Numbered from the stretch's first letter, positions 45,723 to 54,604 are shown. The stretch is 64,000 nucleotides of DNA from Pelagibius sp. (GCA_028280305.1 JANQMC010000098.1:1-64000); one strand, 5' to 3'. Notes: generated by a model from the letters alone, not told the origin. Numbers and translations: made by a program.

Positions 45723-46328
45723 CTAACCTTCCAGAATCTTAGAGGCCTTTGTTATCATCAAAGATGAAGAACGGGCACCCGGGTCCATGTGCCCGATCGA
45801 GCGCTCGCCCAGAAAGGACGCCCGACCCCGCTCCGCCCGCATGGGGATGGTGGCCTCGGCGGCCTCGGCGGCCGCCACACAGAGCGCCTCGGAGGGGCTG
45901 GGATCGTTTTTCAACTGCTCCAAAGCCGGCGCCAGCACGTCGAGCATGGTCTTCTGACCGGGATGCGACTTGCCCCGCGCCATGACCGCCTGCAGCGCCG
46001 CGTCGAAGGCCGCCACCGTGTCCGTGGAATTCGGTTTCTCCGGCAGGCTTTTGCCCAGCGTCATGAAGAAGGTGCCGTAGAGCGGCCCGGAGGCACCGCC
46101 GACCTTCATCACCAGAGCCATGCCGATCGCTTTCAAGGCTTCGGGCAGGGTCTTTTCCGCCAGCGCATCGATATCAGCCAGAACCGCTTCGGCACCACGC
46201 TTCATGTTCACCCCGTGATCGCCGTCGCCGACCGCCTGATCGAGCGCCGTCAGTTCTTCCGCATGGTCGATCACGTCCTGCGCAACGGCCTCTATCAGGC
46301 TCCGGCGGCTTGCTGCGTCCTCTAGCAT
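45723..46328 (-). CDS. dhaL: Dihydroxyacetone kinase subunit DhaL
   Basis: A 201-residue helical barrel holding ADP as a fixed cofactor through two Mg ions. The three Mg-binding Asp are D30, D35 and D37 in DQAVGDGDHG, the same numbers as in E. coli DhaL. The nucleotide segment GGASGPLYGTFF and the end LGERSIGHMDPGARSS are conserved. It lies 7 bases downstream of the ABC ATPase gene, which ties the kinase to the importer. Confidence 0.94.
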   Translation of the reverse strand: MLEDAASRRSLIEAVAQDVIDHAEELTALDQAVGDGDHGVNMKRGAEAVLADIDALAEKTLPEALKAIGMALVMKVGGASGPLYGTFFMTLGKSLPEKPNSTDTVAAFDAALQAVMARGKSHPGQKTMLDVLAPALEQLKNDPSPSEALCVAAAEAAEATIPMRAERGRASFLGERSIGHMDPGARSSSLMITKASKILEG

Positions 46329-46335
46329 GGCTTCC

Positions 46336-47358
46336 TCACGTTTCGGCCCTCAGACGCTCCCCAGCGCCGTCGAAGTAGAGTGGATTGATCAATTCCAGGG
46401 AAACACCGTCCGCCACCGTCAGATCGGTGTCGGGTTCGACCAGCGTGGTAACCTTGCGGTCGCCGACGGTGATGTGCAGATGGTTCTGGTCACCCAGGTG
46501 TTCAATCCACTGCACCTTGCCCTGAGCCGCGCTCTCCGCTGCCTTACGAATGCGGATATGCTCGGTGCGCGCGCCGATGGTCGCGGTGCCCGCCGGCGCG
46601 GTGCCGGCGGGAATGAGATCGCGGGGAATGAGATTGATTGCCGGCTGCCCCAGGCGCGTCGCGACATAGACATTGCGCGGGTCCTCGTAGATCTCGCGCG
46701 GCGCCCCGACCTGGATCAGACTTCCCTGATCGATCACACCGATGCGATTGGCCATGGTCATGGCCTCGATCTGGTCGTGGGTGACATAGAGCAGGGTCGC
46801 CCCCAGGTCTTTCTGGATGCGTTTCAGTTCGATGCGCATGTCGGCGCGCAGCTTGGCATCCAGAGACGACAGCGGCTCGTCCATCAGATAAATCTGCGGC
46901 GCCCGCACCAGGGCCCGGCCGATGGCCACGCGCTGCATCTCGCCGCCGGAAAGCTGGGTCGCCTTATTCTGCAGCTTGTCGGGAATGCGCAGCATCTCGG
47001 CGATGGCGTTGACGCGTTCCTTGATCTCCGGTTCCGGCACCCGACGCGCCGGAGAGCGCAGCGGAAAGGCCAGGTTGTCGAAAACCGTCAGATGGGGATA
47101 GAGCGAATACTGCTGAAAGACGAAGCTGACGTCGCGCACCGTCGGCGAGGCCAAAGTGACGTCGTGGCCGCCGATTTCAATCCTGCCTTCATCAGCCTTT
47201 TCCAGGCCCGCAACCAGCCGCAGGGTCGTCGTCTTCCCCGCCCCGGTGGGCCCCAGCAGAACCACGAACTCGCCGTCCGCCACCGTAAGGTCCATCCGGT
47301 CAACGGCGGTGGTTTCATCGAAGCGCTTGGTGACGCCGCTCAGGCGAACCTCAGCCAT
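46336..47358 (-). CDS. ABC transporter ATP-binding protein (CUT1/MalK type), second ATPase
   Basis: A 340-residue ATPase with Walker A GPTGAGKTTT, the Q-loop FQQYSLYPH, signature LSGGEMQ and Walker B IYLMDEPLSSLD. The C-terminal OB-fold regulatory domain is of the MalK group. ATG 47358 has GGAGG 5 bases upstream and overlaps the preceding ATPase gene by 8 bases. Two different ATPases in one CUT1 operon are also found in the rhizobial glycerol importer glpSTPQUV, and the order here is similar. Whether this is GlpS or GlpT cannot be told. Confidence 0.92.
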   Translation of the reverse strand: MAEVRLSGVTKRFDETTAVDRMDLTVADGEFVVLLGPTGAGKTTTLRLVAGLEKADEGRIEIGGHDVTLASPTVRDVSFVFQQYSLYPHLTVFDNLAFPLRSPARRVPEPEIKERVNAIAEMLRIPDKLQNKATQLSGGEMQRVAIGRALVRAPQIYLMDEPLSSLDAKLRADMRIELKRIQKDLGATLLYVTHDQIEAMTMANRIGVIDQGSLIQVGAPREIYEDPRNVYVATRLGQPAINLIPRDLIPAGTAPAGTATIGARTEHIRIRKAAESAAQGKVQWIEHLGDQNHLHITVGDRKVTTLVEPDTDLTVADGVSLELINPLYFDGAGERLRAET

Positions 47359-48448
47359 GCCGGCCTCCGTCATAAAGGGCAGTCTGGATGGCCCGGCCGC
47401 TGGATGCATCAAAGAGCGAGAGACGCTCCGACATGAAACTGAGGCCGACGGATTCTCCCGCCGATACCCGGGTGTCGGCGCGCAGCCGCGCCTTCACCAT
47501 GCCCTGACCGGTTTCCACCGTGACGATCTGGTTGGTGCCCAGGTACTCGGCCTCGAATACCTCTCCGCGCAGACTGGAGCTGTCATCGAAGCGGATGTGC
47601 TCGGGACGCACCCCCAGGGCCAGGGCACCCTCGCCCCGGTCCTCGCGCAGTTCCGGCACCACAACCTCCGTCGCATCCATACGCACGGCAGCCGCCCCCT
47701 TGGCGACGGCGCCGTGGAATCTCAGGAAGTTCATCGGCGGCGAACCGATGAACTCCGCCACGAACATGGTGGCCGGGCGGTCATAGATTTCCTGCGGCGC
47801 ACCGAACTGTTCGACATAACCCTTGTTCATCACCGCGATCTTGTCGGCCATGGACATGGCTTCGAGCTGGTCGTGGGTGACATAGACCGTGGTCGCGTCG
47901 ATCCGATCATGCAGCAGGCGCAGTTCCTCGCACATCAGATCGCGGAACTCGGCATCCAGGGTGCCCAGCGGCTCGTCCATCAGAAAGGCCATGGGGCGGC
48001 GCACGATGGCGCGGCCCAGGGCGACGCGTTGGCGATCACCGCCGGCGAGGCCGGAGACCGATTTGTTCAGCAGGTGATCAATGCGCAAAAGTCGTGCCGT
48101 TTCTTCCACCCGCTCCCGGATCTCACGGCGCGACCGCCCGATGCACTTCAGCGGAAAGCCGATGTTCTGGCACACGTTCATATGAGGATAGAGCGCAAAG
48201 AGCTGGAATACGAAAGCGATGTCGCGCTGGGAGGCGCGGTTGAAGGTTACCTCCTCGCCGCCCAGGTAGATGGCGCCGGAAGACGGCAGTTCCAGGCCTG
48301 CGATCATCCGCAGCGTCGTCGTCTTGCCACAGCCCGACGGCCCCAGCATGACGAAGAAATCGCCGTCGTCGATGGTGAAGGTGGAATCGGCCACCGCCAC
48401 GAAGTCGTCGAAGGTCTTGCGCAGGTTCTCAACCCGAATCTCAGCCAT
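47351..48448 (-). CDS. ABC transporter ATP-binding protein (CUT1/MalK type), first ATPase
   Basis: A 365-residue ATPase. It has Walker A GPSGCGKTTT, Q-loop FQLFALYPH and the Walker B motif MAFLMDEPLGTLD. The signature region is SGLAGGDRQRVALGR, where the usual LSGGQ is LAGGD, a mild deviation. The C-terminal domain is MalK-like. It forms a probable heterodimer with the ATPase encoded next. It starts 9 bases after a 70-residue membrane protein gene. Confidence 0.92.
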   Translation of the reverse strand: MAEIRVENLRKTFDDFVAVADSTFTIDDGDFFVMLGPSGCGKTTTLRMIAGLELPSSGAIYLGGEEVTFNRASQRDIAFVFQLFALYPHMNVCQNIGFPLKCIGRSRREIRERVEETARLLRIDHLLNKSVSGLAGGDRQRVALGRAIVRRPMAFLMDEPLGTLDAEFRDLMCEELRLLHDRIDATTVYVTHDQLEAMSMADKIAVMNKGYVEQFGAPQEIYDRPATMFVAEFIGSPPMNFLRFHGAVAKGAAAVRMDATEVVVPELREDRGEGALALGVRPEHIRFDDSSSLRGEVFEAEYLGTNQIVTVETGQGMVKARLRADTRVSAGESVGLSFMSERLSLFDASSGRAIQTALYDGGRHG

Positions 48449-48457
48449 GATCCCGAC

Positions 48458-48670
48458 TCACTCCGGAAAGTGGCTGACGATGATGAACATCACCGTGCCG
48501 GTCAGAATGGTCACGAAGGAATAGGTGAAGAGCGACAGCGCGAAGGGCTGCATCAGCATGAAGACGCCGACAGCAATGATCACCGTCGCCAGATTCTCCC
48601 AGGGGCCGCGGCGCAACCGCAGAAAACGGCTCAGCAGGCTTGGGGTTTCGGTTTCTCGGTCCAGGCTCAT
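48458..48670 (-). CDS. Small membrane protein of the ABC operon
   Basis: A 70-residue protein with a charged N-terminus (MSLDRETETPSLLSRFLRLRR) and two hydrophobic stretches (LATVIIAVGVFMLMQPFALSL and FVTILTGTVMFIIV) that should form a helical hairpin. It begins inside the permease stop (4-base overlap) and ends 9 bases before the ATPase gene. A small membrane protein of unknown role (GlpU) occurs in rhizobial glycerol ABC operons; this may be a positional counterpart, but I see no firm sequence match. It could assist permease assembly. Confidence 0.7.
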   Translation of the reverse strand: MSLDRETETPSLLSRFLRLRRGPWENLATVIIAVGVFMLMQPFALSLFTYSFVTILTGTVMFIIVSHFPE

Positions 48671-49617
48671 TTCCGTACCGCTCCAAAGGTGATGCCGCGC
48701 AGCAGGTGCTTCCTCAAGAGTATCGTGAAGGCCACGATGGGGATGAGGAACAACGTCGCCCCAGCGGCGACAGCCGGCCAATCCAGGCCACCCTCGCCGA
48801 TGATCGTCGGAATGAAAGGCGGCGCGGTCTGCGCAGTGCCGGATGTCAGCAGCAGCGCGAAGGCATACTCGTTCCAGGAAAAGATCAGGCAGAAGATCGC
48901 CGTCGCGGCGATGCCCGTTGCCGCCTGCGGCAACACGACTTTCCGGAAGGCCTGCAGGCGGGTGTAGCCGTCGATCAGCGCGGCCTCCTCATACTCCCGC
49001 GGGATTTCATCGATGAAACCCTTCAGCAGCCAGACCGCCAGCGAAATGTTCACCGCCGTATAGAGCAGGATCATGCCCAGATGGGTGTCGGAGAGCCCAA
49101 GGGTCCGGTACATCAGGAAGATCGGGATGGCCACGGCGATGGGCGGCATCATCCGCGTGCTGAGGATGAAGAACATCAGATCGTCCTTCAGCGGCACCTT
49201 GAAGCGCGAGAAGGCATAAGCCGCCAGGGTGCCCAGGAAGACCGAGAGAAAGGTCGAGCCGAAACCGATGATCACTGAGTTCATGAAGCGCTCGCCGAAC
49301 TTGGACGGACCGGCGATCACCATGTTGCGCTCCCGAACCAGGGCCTCGACCCAGTTGTCCGGCGGCGGCAGGGTCGCCATGTACTCCGGTGTCTGGCGGG
49401 AACGCGTGGTGAAGAGGTTTACATAACCCTCCAGCGACGGCTCGAAGATCACCTTCGGCGGGTAGGAGATCGAATCCTGCGGCGTCTTGAAGCCGGTCAT
49501 GAAAATCCAGACCAGCGGCAGGATGGTGATCAGCGCATAGAGAATGACCAATGCGCTGGCAAAACGCCGCGTCCAGGGCTTGGCGTCGACAACCGAGTGG
49601 GCAGTGCTGGCGCTCAT
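48667..49617 (-). CDS. ABC transporter permease, CUT1 family (MalG type)
   Basis: A 316-residue inner-membrane permease with six hydrophobic segments. The EAA loop, EYEEAALIDGYTRLQAFRKVVLP, contacts the ATPase. The N-terminal segment LVILYALITILPLVWIFMTGFK is MalG-like, with a periplasmic loop of about 60 residues after helix 1. ATG 49617 overlaps the upstream permease stop by 4 bases. It partners with the permease encoded next to it. Confidence 0.93.
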   Translation of the reverse strand: MSASTAHSVVDAKPWTRRFASALVILYALITILPLVWIFMTGFKTPQDSISYPPKVIFEPSLEGYVNLFTTRSRQTPEYMATLPPPDNWVEALVRERNMVIAGPSKFGERFMNSVIIGFGSTFLSVFLGTLAAYAFSRFKVPLKDDLMFFILSTRMMPPIAVAIPIFLMYRTLGLSDTHLGMILLYTAVNISLAVWLLKGFIDEIPREYEEAALIDGYTRLQAFRKVVLPQAATGIAATAIFCLIFSWNEYAFALLLTSGTAQTAPPFIPTIIGEGGLDWPAVAAGATLFLIPIVAFTILLRKHLLRGITFGAVRK

Positions 49618-50582
49618 CGCTGTTTCACCTTGTTGAGGGCCTTCACATAGATGTTGGCCACGCCGAATACGGTCACGAAGAGGATGATCGCAAAGGCCGA
49701 GGAATAGCCGGTGCGCCACTTCTCAAAGGCTTCGCGTTTCAGGTTGATCGAGGCCAGTTCGGTGATCGACCCGGGCCCGCCGGAGGTCAGTTCGACCACA
49801 AGATCGAACATCTTGAAATTCTCGATGACCCGGAAGAGCACGGCCAGCATCAGGAAGGGCAGCACCATCGGCAGAGTGATCGACCAGAACTGCCGCCACT
49901 TGGAAGCGCGGTCCACCTCTGCCGCCTCATAGATGTAGTCGGGGATCGACCTGAGGCCGGCCAGACAGATCAGCATGATGTAGGGCGTCCACATCCAGGT
50001 GTCGACGATGACGATGGCCCAGGGCGCGAGGTTCACATCGCCCAGCATCTGGAACGACGAGGGCTCGATCCCGCCGAAGAAGGCGATGACGTAATTGAAG
50101 AGGCCGATCTGCGGCTGATAGAGGAAGGTCCAGAAGTTACCCACCACCGCCGGCGACAGCATCATCGGCAGCAGGATGATGGTGGTCCAGAAACCGTGGC
50201 CTTTGAATTGCTTGTTGATGAGCCAGGCCAGCGCAAAGCCGAGGATCACCTGCAGTGTCATGGTCCAGATCAGGAAGTGGGCGGTGACCTGCAGGGTCTG
50301 CCAGATATCGCTGTCGGTCAGCACCCGCTCATAGTTGCGCAGGCCGATGAACTCGTAGCCCCGCGCGGCGCGGTTGGCTTTGTAGTTGGTGAAGGATAGA
50401 TAGACCGTCCAGATCAGCGGAAAGATGTTGATCGCCAGAAGCAGCACCAAGGTCGGGCCGATGAAAAGCCAGGCCACCGCCTTGTCGGAAAGTCCGCTGA
50501 AGCGTCTTGCCATGCCGGGCGGTGTTGCCCGGGCGGCGCGCTCGGCCACCTTTTCTATTCCGCGTGTCGTCGATTCAGCCAT
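49614..50582 (-). CDS. ABC transporter permease, CUT1 family (MalF type)
   Basis: A 322-residue permease with six transmembrane segments. The first is AWLFIGPTLVLLLAINIFPLIWTVYLSF, common to MalF-type subunits. The EAA loop is DYIYEAAEVDRASKWRQFWSITLP. ATG 50582 was preferred to an in-frame GTG 9 bases upstream. It follows the binding-protein gene after 125 bases, a gap that contains a strong hairpin. Substrate range is set by the binding protein. Confidence 0.93.
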   Translation of the reverse strand: MAESTTRGIEKVAERAARATPPGMARRFSGLSDKAVAWLFIGPTLVLLLAINIFPLIWTVYLSFTNYKANRAARGYEFIGLRNYERVLTDSDIWQTLQVTAHFLIWTMTLQVILGFALAWLINKQFKGHGFWTTIILLPMMLSPAVVGNFWTFLYQPQIGLFNYVIAFFGGIEPSSFQMLGDVNLAPWAIVIVDTWMWTPYIMLICLAGLRSIPDYIYEAAEVDRASKWRQFWSITLPMVLPFLMLAVLFRVIENFKMFDLVVELTSGGPGSITELASINLKREAFEKWRTGYSSAFAIILFVTVFGVANIYVKALNKVKQR

Positions 50583-50655
50583 GGGATCCACTCAACACTG
50601 CCTCTGCCGAACAGCAGCGGCCTGTTGGAAATGTTACGGACGTGTCGGCGTGGCT

Positions 50656-50682
50656 CCCCCGCCCCACAATGTGGGACAGGGG
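50656..50682 (-). terminator. Hairpin between binding-protein and permease genes (attenuator-like)
   Basis: An inverted repeat with core stem CCCAC/GTGGG (50663-50667 and 50671-50675, loop AAT) flanked by an outer CCCC/GGGG pairing. It lies 26-52 bases past the binding-protein stop. There is no T-run on the transcribed strand, so partial termination or 3'-end protection of the binding-protein mRNA is more likely than a full stop. Such hairpins commonly give higher binding-protein than permease levels. Confidence 0.6.
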
Positions 50683-50707
50683 AAACCGACCACCCGGGAA
50701 ACGGAAG

Positions 50708-52039
50708 CTAGAGCTTGCCTTCGTCTTCGAAGACTTCGACCCAGTCTTCCTTCAGCTTGTCCATGGCTTCCTGCGCCGTGCCCTGATCGGCGACAACGTA
50801 GTCATGGAAACGCTTCTGCATGGCCAGCATCAGCTCGGCATAGGCCGGCTCCTGCCAGAAGTCCTGGACGCCGGACATGGCCTTCAGGAAGTCGGCCGCA
50901 AAGGGCGCCGAAGCCTCGAAGCCTGGGTCCTGCACCACGGCGTTGTGCACCGCATAGCCGCCGAGCGACCACCACTTCTTTTGCACATCCGCACCGGCGA
51001 ACCACTTGATGTACTCCAGGGCCTCTTCCTGCTTGTCGGAATAAGCGACGACGGAGATGCCCTGACCGCCGAGGGTCGAGGCTTCGACCTTCTGGCCCGG
51101 GTTCACGAAGAAACCGATGCGCTCACCACCGACCACCGGGTCCTTGTAAAGACCGGGGAAGAAGGCGAACCAGTTCATCATCATCGCGACCTGGCCGGAC
51201 TTGAAGGCGTCCAGGCCTTCCTGCATGTAGGAGTCCGTGTAGCCCGGAGGGGTGCAGCACTTGTAGAGATCCTTGTAGAAATCCAGCGCCTCGACCGCCG
51301 CGGCGGAGTTCACGAAGCCGTCCATGTCATAGGGCTTGTCGGGGTTCTGGTATTCGAAACCCCAGGAGTAAAGCGCTGCGGTGGCGCCCATGGTGATGCC
51401 TTCCGACCCGCGCTCTGTAAAGATGGCGGCACCGTAGACCTTTTTGCCGTCGATCTCGCGGCCCTGGAAGAACTCCGCGACTTCCTTCAACTCACTCCAG
51501 GTCGCCGGCGGCGCCAGATCACGGCCGTGCTTGGCCTTGAAGTCCGCCTGAAGCTCGGGACGGGAGAACCAATCCTTGCGATAGACCCAGCCCAAAGCGT
51601 CGCCCATGGCCGGCAGCGCCCAGTAGTTCGGGCTGCCCTTCGGCCAGGTCGAATAGGCATAGACCGTCGCCGGCAGGAAGTTATCCATCGAGATATCTTC
51701 CTTGTCGAAGAACGCGTTCAGCTTCACATAGTGGCCGTTTTCGGCGGAACCGCCGATCCACTGTGAGTCGCCGATCAGGAGATCGCAGAGCTTACCGCCG
51801 GAGTTCAGCTCGTTCAGCATGCGGTCGGCAAAGTTCGGCCAGGGCACGAACTCGAACTTCATGTCGATGCCCGACTGCGCCGTAAAATCCTTGGACAGCT
51901 CCACGAGCGCGTTTGCCGGATCCCAGGCCGCCCAGCAGAGCGTCAACTCCTTCGACTGCGCCTGCGCCTCGTCAACCGGCCCGGCAAAAGCAAAAGCCGC
52001 AGCGGAAACCGCGGTCGCTAAGGCAAGAACCTTTTTCAT
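50708..52039 (-). CDS. ABC transporter substrate-binding protein, CUT1 family
   Basis: A 443-residue periplasmic protein with a signal peptide (VLALATAVSAAAFAFAG then EAQAQS). The mature part is of the MalE/UgpB-like cluster, with ELTLCWAAWDPANALVEL at the N-terminus, LCDLLIGDSQWIG, GVYRKDW-type segments (LGWVYRKDWFSRP) and FKSGQVAMMMNWFAF. It is the first gene of the ABC-Dha operon. The operon contents suggest a polyol or short ketose ligand (glycerol, dihydroxyacetone or a tetrose), but the binding site cannot be read from sequence. Confidence 0.9.
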   Translation of the reverse strand: MKKVLALATAVSAAAFAFAGPVDEAQAQSKELTLCWAAWDPANALVELSKDFTAQSGIDMKFEFVPWPNFADRMLNELNSGGKLCDLLIGDSQWIGGSAENGHYVKLNAFFDKEDISMDNFLPATVYAYSTWPKGSPNYWALPAMGDALGWVYRKDWFSRPELQADFKAKHGRDLAPPATWSELKEVAEFFQGREIDGKKVYGAAIFTERGSEGITMGATAALYSWGFEYQNPDKPYDMDGFVNSAAAVEALDFYKDLYKCCTPPGYTDSYMQEGLDAFKSGQVAMMMNWFAFFPGLYKDPVVGGERIGFFVNPGQKVEASTLGGQGISVVAYSDKQEEALEYIKWFAGADVQKKWWSLGGYAVHNAVVQDPGFEASAPFAADFLKAMSGVQDFWQEPAYAELMLAMQKRFHDYVVADQGTAQEAMDKLKEDWVEVFEDEGKL

Positions 52040-52134
52040 TGTTATTCCTCCCTAGGGTTATGACGGCGGCGGTCAAGGGAACCGTCACCGCGTCCTTCAG
52101 CCACCGCGCCAATGGTCCGGTGCACCGAATTCCG

Positions 52135-52236
52135 TGAATCCATTTATCGATTCATGAAGGCTTGTTTGCCTCGTTTCCTCCCCGCCGGAGCTGCTTTGGC
52201 TCTCGGCATTTGTTTATTTATTGAGTTTAGTAAACT
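52135..52236. promoter_or_regulatory. Candidate operators upstream of the ABC-Dha operon
   Basis: The 246-base gap 52040-52285 contains no gene. It holds TGAATC-N8-GATTCA (52135-52154), within which TTTATCGATTCA resembles a LacI-family site with central CG. It also holds a 13-bp palindrome AGTTTAGTAAACT (52224-52236), and close by TTCACTAAAC (52241-52250) repeats one arm. The gap is AT-rich compared with its neighbours. The LacI gene at 54.6 kb is the nearest candidate regulator for the first site. No regulator can be named for the second. Confidence 0.45.
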
Positions 52237-52285
52237 GCAATTCACTAAACATCGCAAGTTTTTTGTGCGCGGCTCCACGGCCTCG

Positions 52286-53458
52286 CTACAGCTTCACCCA
52301 GCTCGCCCCCTTGGCCGAGGAACGCACCGCGGCTTCGATGAAGGCGACGCCGCTGAGCCCCTCTTCCACCGTCGGGAAGTGGACCTCGGCATCGGGCTTC
52401 TTGCCCTCGCGCGCCGCGCGGATCGCCGCAGCCACTTCGCTGTAGAGATTGGCAAAGCCCTCCAGATAACCTTCGGGATGGCCGGGCGGGACACGGGTAA
52501 CGCGGGCCGCCGCGGCATCGGCAGCGTTGCCGGCCCGGGTGATCACCCGCCGCGCTTCGCCGTAGGGCGCATGCCAGAGCTCGTTGGGGTTCTCCTGGCT
52601 CCATTCCAGACCGCCCTTCTCGCCATAGACGCGCAGGCGCAGGGCGTTCTCGTTTCCCGGCGCCACCTGACTGGCCCAGAGCATGCCCTTGGCGCCGCCC
52701 TTGTAGCGCAGCAGGATGTTCACGTTGTCATCGAGCTTCCGCCCCTTCACGAAAGCCGTGAGATCGGCGCAGAGGGATTCCAGCGTCAAGCCGGAGACGA
52801 AGCCCGCAAGCTGATGGGCATGGGTGCCGATATCGCCGATCGAACCGCCGGCACCGGACTGCTTGGGGTCGGTGCGCCACTTCGCCTGCTTGTGCCCGCT
52901 GGCTTCCAGACGCTCGGTCAGCCAGTCCTGCGGATATTCCACCTGTACAACGCGCAGCTTCCCCAGATCGCCGGCTGCGACCATGGCACGGGCCTGACGC
53001 ACCATGGGATAGCCCGAATAGTTGTGGGTCACCGCGAAGATGCGTTTGCTCTTCTTGGTCAATGCCACAAGCTCTTTGGCTTCCTTGGTGGTGTTGGTCA
53101 ACGGCTTATCGCAGATGATATGGATACCGGCCTTCAGGAAGGCCTTGGCGACAGGAAAGTGCATATGGTTCGGGGTGACGATAGAGACAGCTTCGATGCC
53201 ATCCGGGCGCGCCGATTCCTTGGTCGCCATTTCTTCGTAGGAGCCGTAGGCCCGATCTTTCGCGATCCCCAGCTCCAGCGCCGAGGCGACGGCCCGCTTC
53301 TTCTGGGAAGAAAGCGCCCCGGCCACCAGGCTGTAGTGATCGTCCATCCGCGCGGCCAGGCGATGCACCGCCCCGATGAAAGCGCCCTGGCCGCCGCCGA
53401 CCATGCCGAGGCGGATACGCCCGCCGCTCAAGTCTTCGCCGCGTCCTTCGATTGCCAT
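52286..53458 (-). CDS. Gfo/Idh/MocA family oxidoreductase
   Basis: A 390-residue NAD(P)-dependent sugar or inositol-type dehydrogenase. The Rossmann motif is LGMVGGGQGAFIGAVH near the N-terminus, with VSIVTPNHMHFPVAKAFLKAG and CDKPLTNTT (the conserved Lys of the EKP-type motif). A middle GGSIGDIGTHAHQL region carries the catalytic Asp/His. It lies 14 bases after the isomerase/epimerase gene. Family members oxidise sugars, inositols or their derivatives at a hydroxyl carbon. ATG 53458 is chosen over a long upstream frame that covers the isomerase gene. Confidence 0.9.
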   Translation of the reverse strand: MAIEGRGEDLSGGRIRLGMVGGGQGAFIGAVHRLAARMDDHYSLVAGALSSQKKRAVASALELGIAKDRAYGSYEEMATKESARPDGIEAVSIVTPNHMHFPVAKAFLKAGIHIICDKPLTNTTKEAKELVALTKKSKRIFAVTHNYSGYPMVRQARAMVAAGDLGKLRVVQVEYPQDWLTERLEASGHKQAKWRTDPKQSGAGGSIGDIGTHAHQLAGFVSGLTLESLCADLTAFVKGRKLDDNVNILLRYKGGAKGMLWASQVAPGNENALRLRVYGEKGGLEWSQENPNELWHAPYGEARRVITRAGNAADAAAARVTRVPPGHPEGYLEGFANLYSEVAAAIRAAREGKKPDAEVHFPTVEEGLSGVAFIEAAVRSSAKGASWVKL

Positions 53459-53472
53459 GCCTCTGCCCTCCT

Positions 53473-54531
53473 TCAGCCGATACCGAGCATGCAGCGGTTG
53501 GCGGCCTCGTCGGTGCCGCCGTCGGCAAAATCGTCGAAGGCCTTTTCGGTCACCCGGATGATATGATCCTGAATGAAGACCGCACCTTCGCGAGCACCGT
53601 CTTCCGGATGCTTCAGGCAGCATTCCCATTCCAGCACCGCCCAGCCGTCGAAGCCGTGGCTCGTCAGCTTGGAGAAGATCCCGCTGAAATCGACATGGCC
53701 ATCGCCGAGGGAGCGGAACCTTCCGGCGCGGTCGACCCAGGACTGATAACCGCCATAGACGCCCTGTCGGCCCGTCGGATTCAGTTCCGCGTCCTTCACA
53801 TGGAAGATCTTGATCTTCTCGTGATAGATGTCGATGTGGTCCAGATAGTCGAGGGCCTGCAGCACGTAGTGGCTGGGGTCGTAGAGCATGTTGCAGCGCG
53901 GATGGTTGCCGACCCGCTCCAGGAACATCTCGAAAGTAACGCCGTCGTGCAGATCCTCGCCCGGATGGATCTCATAGCAGACATCGACCCCGGCGCTGTT
54001 GAAGGCATCGAGGATCGGCCGCCAGCGTTTGGCCAGTTCGTCAAACGCTGTCTCGACGAGACCGGCCGGGCGTTGCGGCCAGGGATAGAGGTAGGGCCAG
54101 GCCAGAGCGCCGGAGAAGGTCGCATGGGCGGTGAGGCCCAGGTTCTCCGAGGCCTTGGCGGCGCGCATCATCTGATCCACCGCCCAAGCCTGCCGCGCCT
54201 TCGGGTCGCCCCGCACTTCCGGCGCCGCAAAGCCGTCGAAGGCGTCGTCATAAGCCGGATGAACCGCCACCAACTGTCCTTGCAGATGGGTCGACAACTC
54301 CGTCAGTTCCAGACCATGAGCGGCCAGCGTGCCTTTCACTTCGTCGCAGTAGTCTTTGCTCTCCGAGGCCTTGGTCAGGTCGAAGATGCGGGCATCCCAG
54401 CTTGGGATCTGCACGCCTTTATAGCCGAGCCCTGAGGCCCAGCCCGCGATCGAGTCAAGAGAGTTGAAGGGCGCCTCGTCACCGGCGAACTGCGCCAGAA
54501 AGATCGCCGGCCCTTTGATTGTCTTCATCAT
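53473..54531 (-). CDS. Sugar phosphate isomerase/epimerase family protein (AP endonuclease 2 fold)
   Basis: A 352-residue TIM-barrel protein of the IolE/xylose-isomerase-like family. Metal-site segments are VCYEIHPGEDLHDG (Glu), NMLYDPSHYVLQ (Asp/His), IKIFHVKDAELN and WAVLEWECCL. The start is ATGATG with GGAG just upstream; either Met may serve. It is 73 bases after the LacI gene and 14 before the oxidoreductase gene, so it belongs to one operon. It probably isomerises a keto-sugar or inositol intermediate, but the substrate is unknown. Confidence 0.88.
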   Translation of the reverse strand: MMKTIKGPAIFLAQFAGDEAPFNSLDSIAGWASGLGYKGVQIPSWDARIFDLTKASESKDYCDEVKGTLAAHGLELTELSTHLQGQLVAVHPAYDDAFDGFAAPEVRGDPKARQAWAVDQMMRAAKASENLGLTAHATFSGALAWPYLYPWPQRPAGLVETAFDELAKRWRPILDAFNSAGVDVCYEIHPGEDLHDGVTFEMFLERVGNHPRCNMLYDPSHYVLQALDYLDHIDIYHEKIKIFHVKDAELNPTGRQGVYGGYQSWVDRAGRFRSLGDGHVDFSGIFSKLTSHGFDGWAVLEWECCLKHPEDGAREGAVFIQDHIIRVTEKAFDDFADGGTDEAANRCMLGIG

Positions 54532-54604
54532 GCATCTCCTCTGTTTCAGCCGCCCTGTCGCCGTACCGGTTTGCCCGGCTTTTGATCTCTAGGGGCCTTG
54601 ATCG

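Noticed and set aside
52112..53566. Plus-strand open frame of 484 codons opposite the Gfo/Idh/MocA gene
   Set aside because: Antisense shadow; the minus strand shows the Rossmann motif and the catalytic segments.
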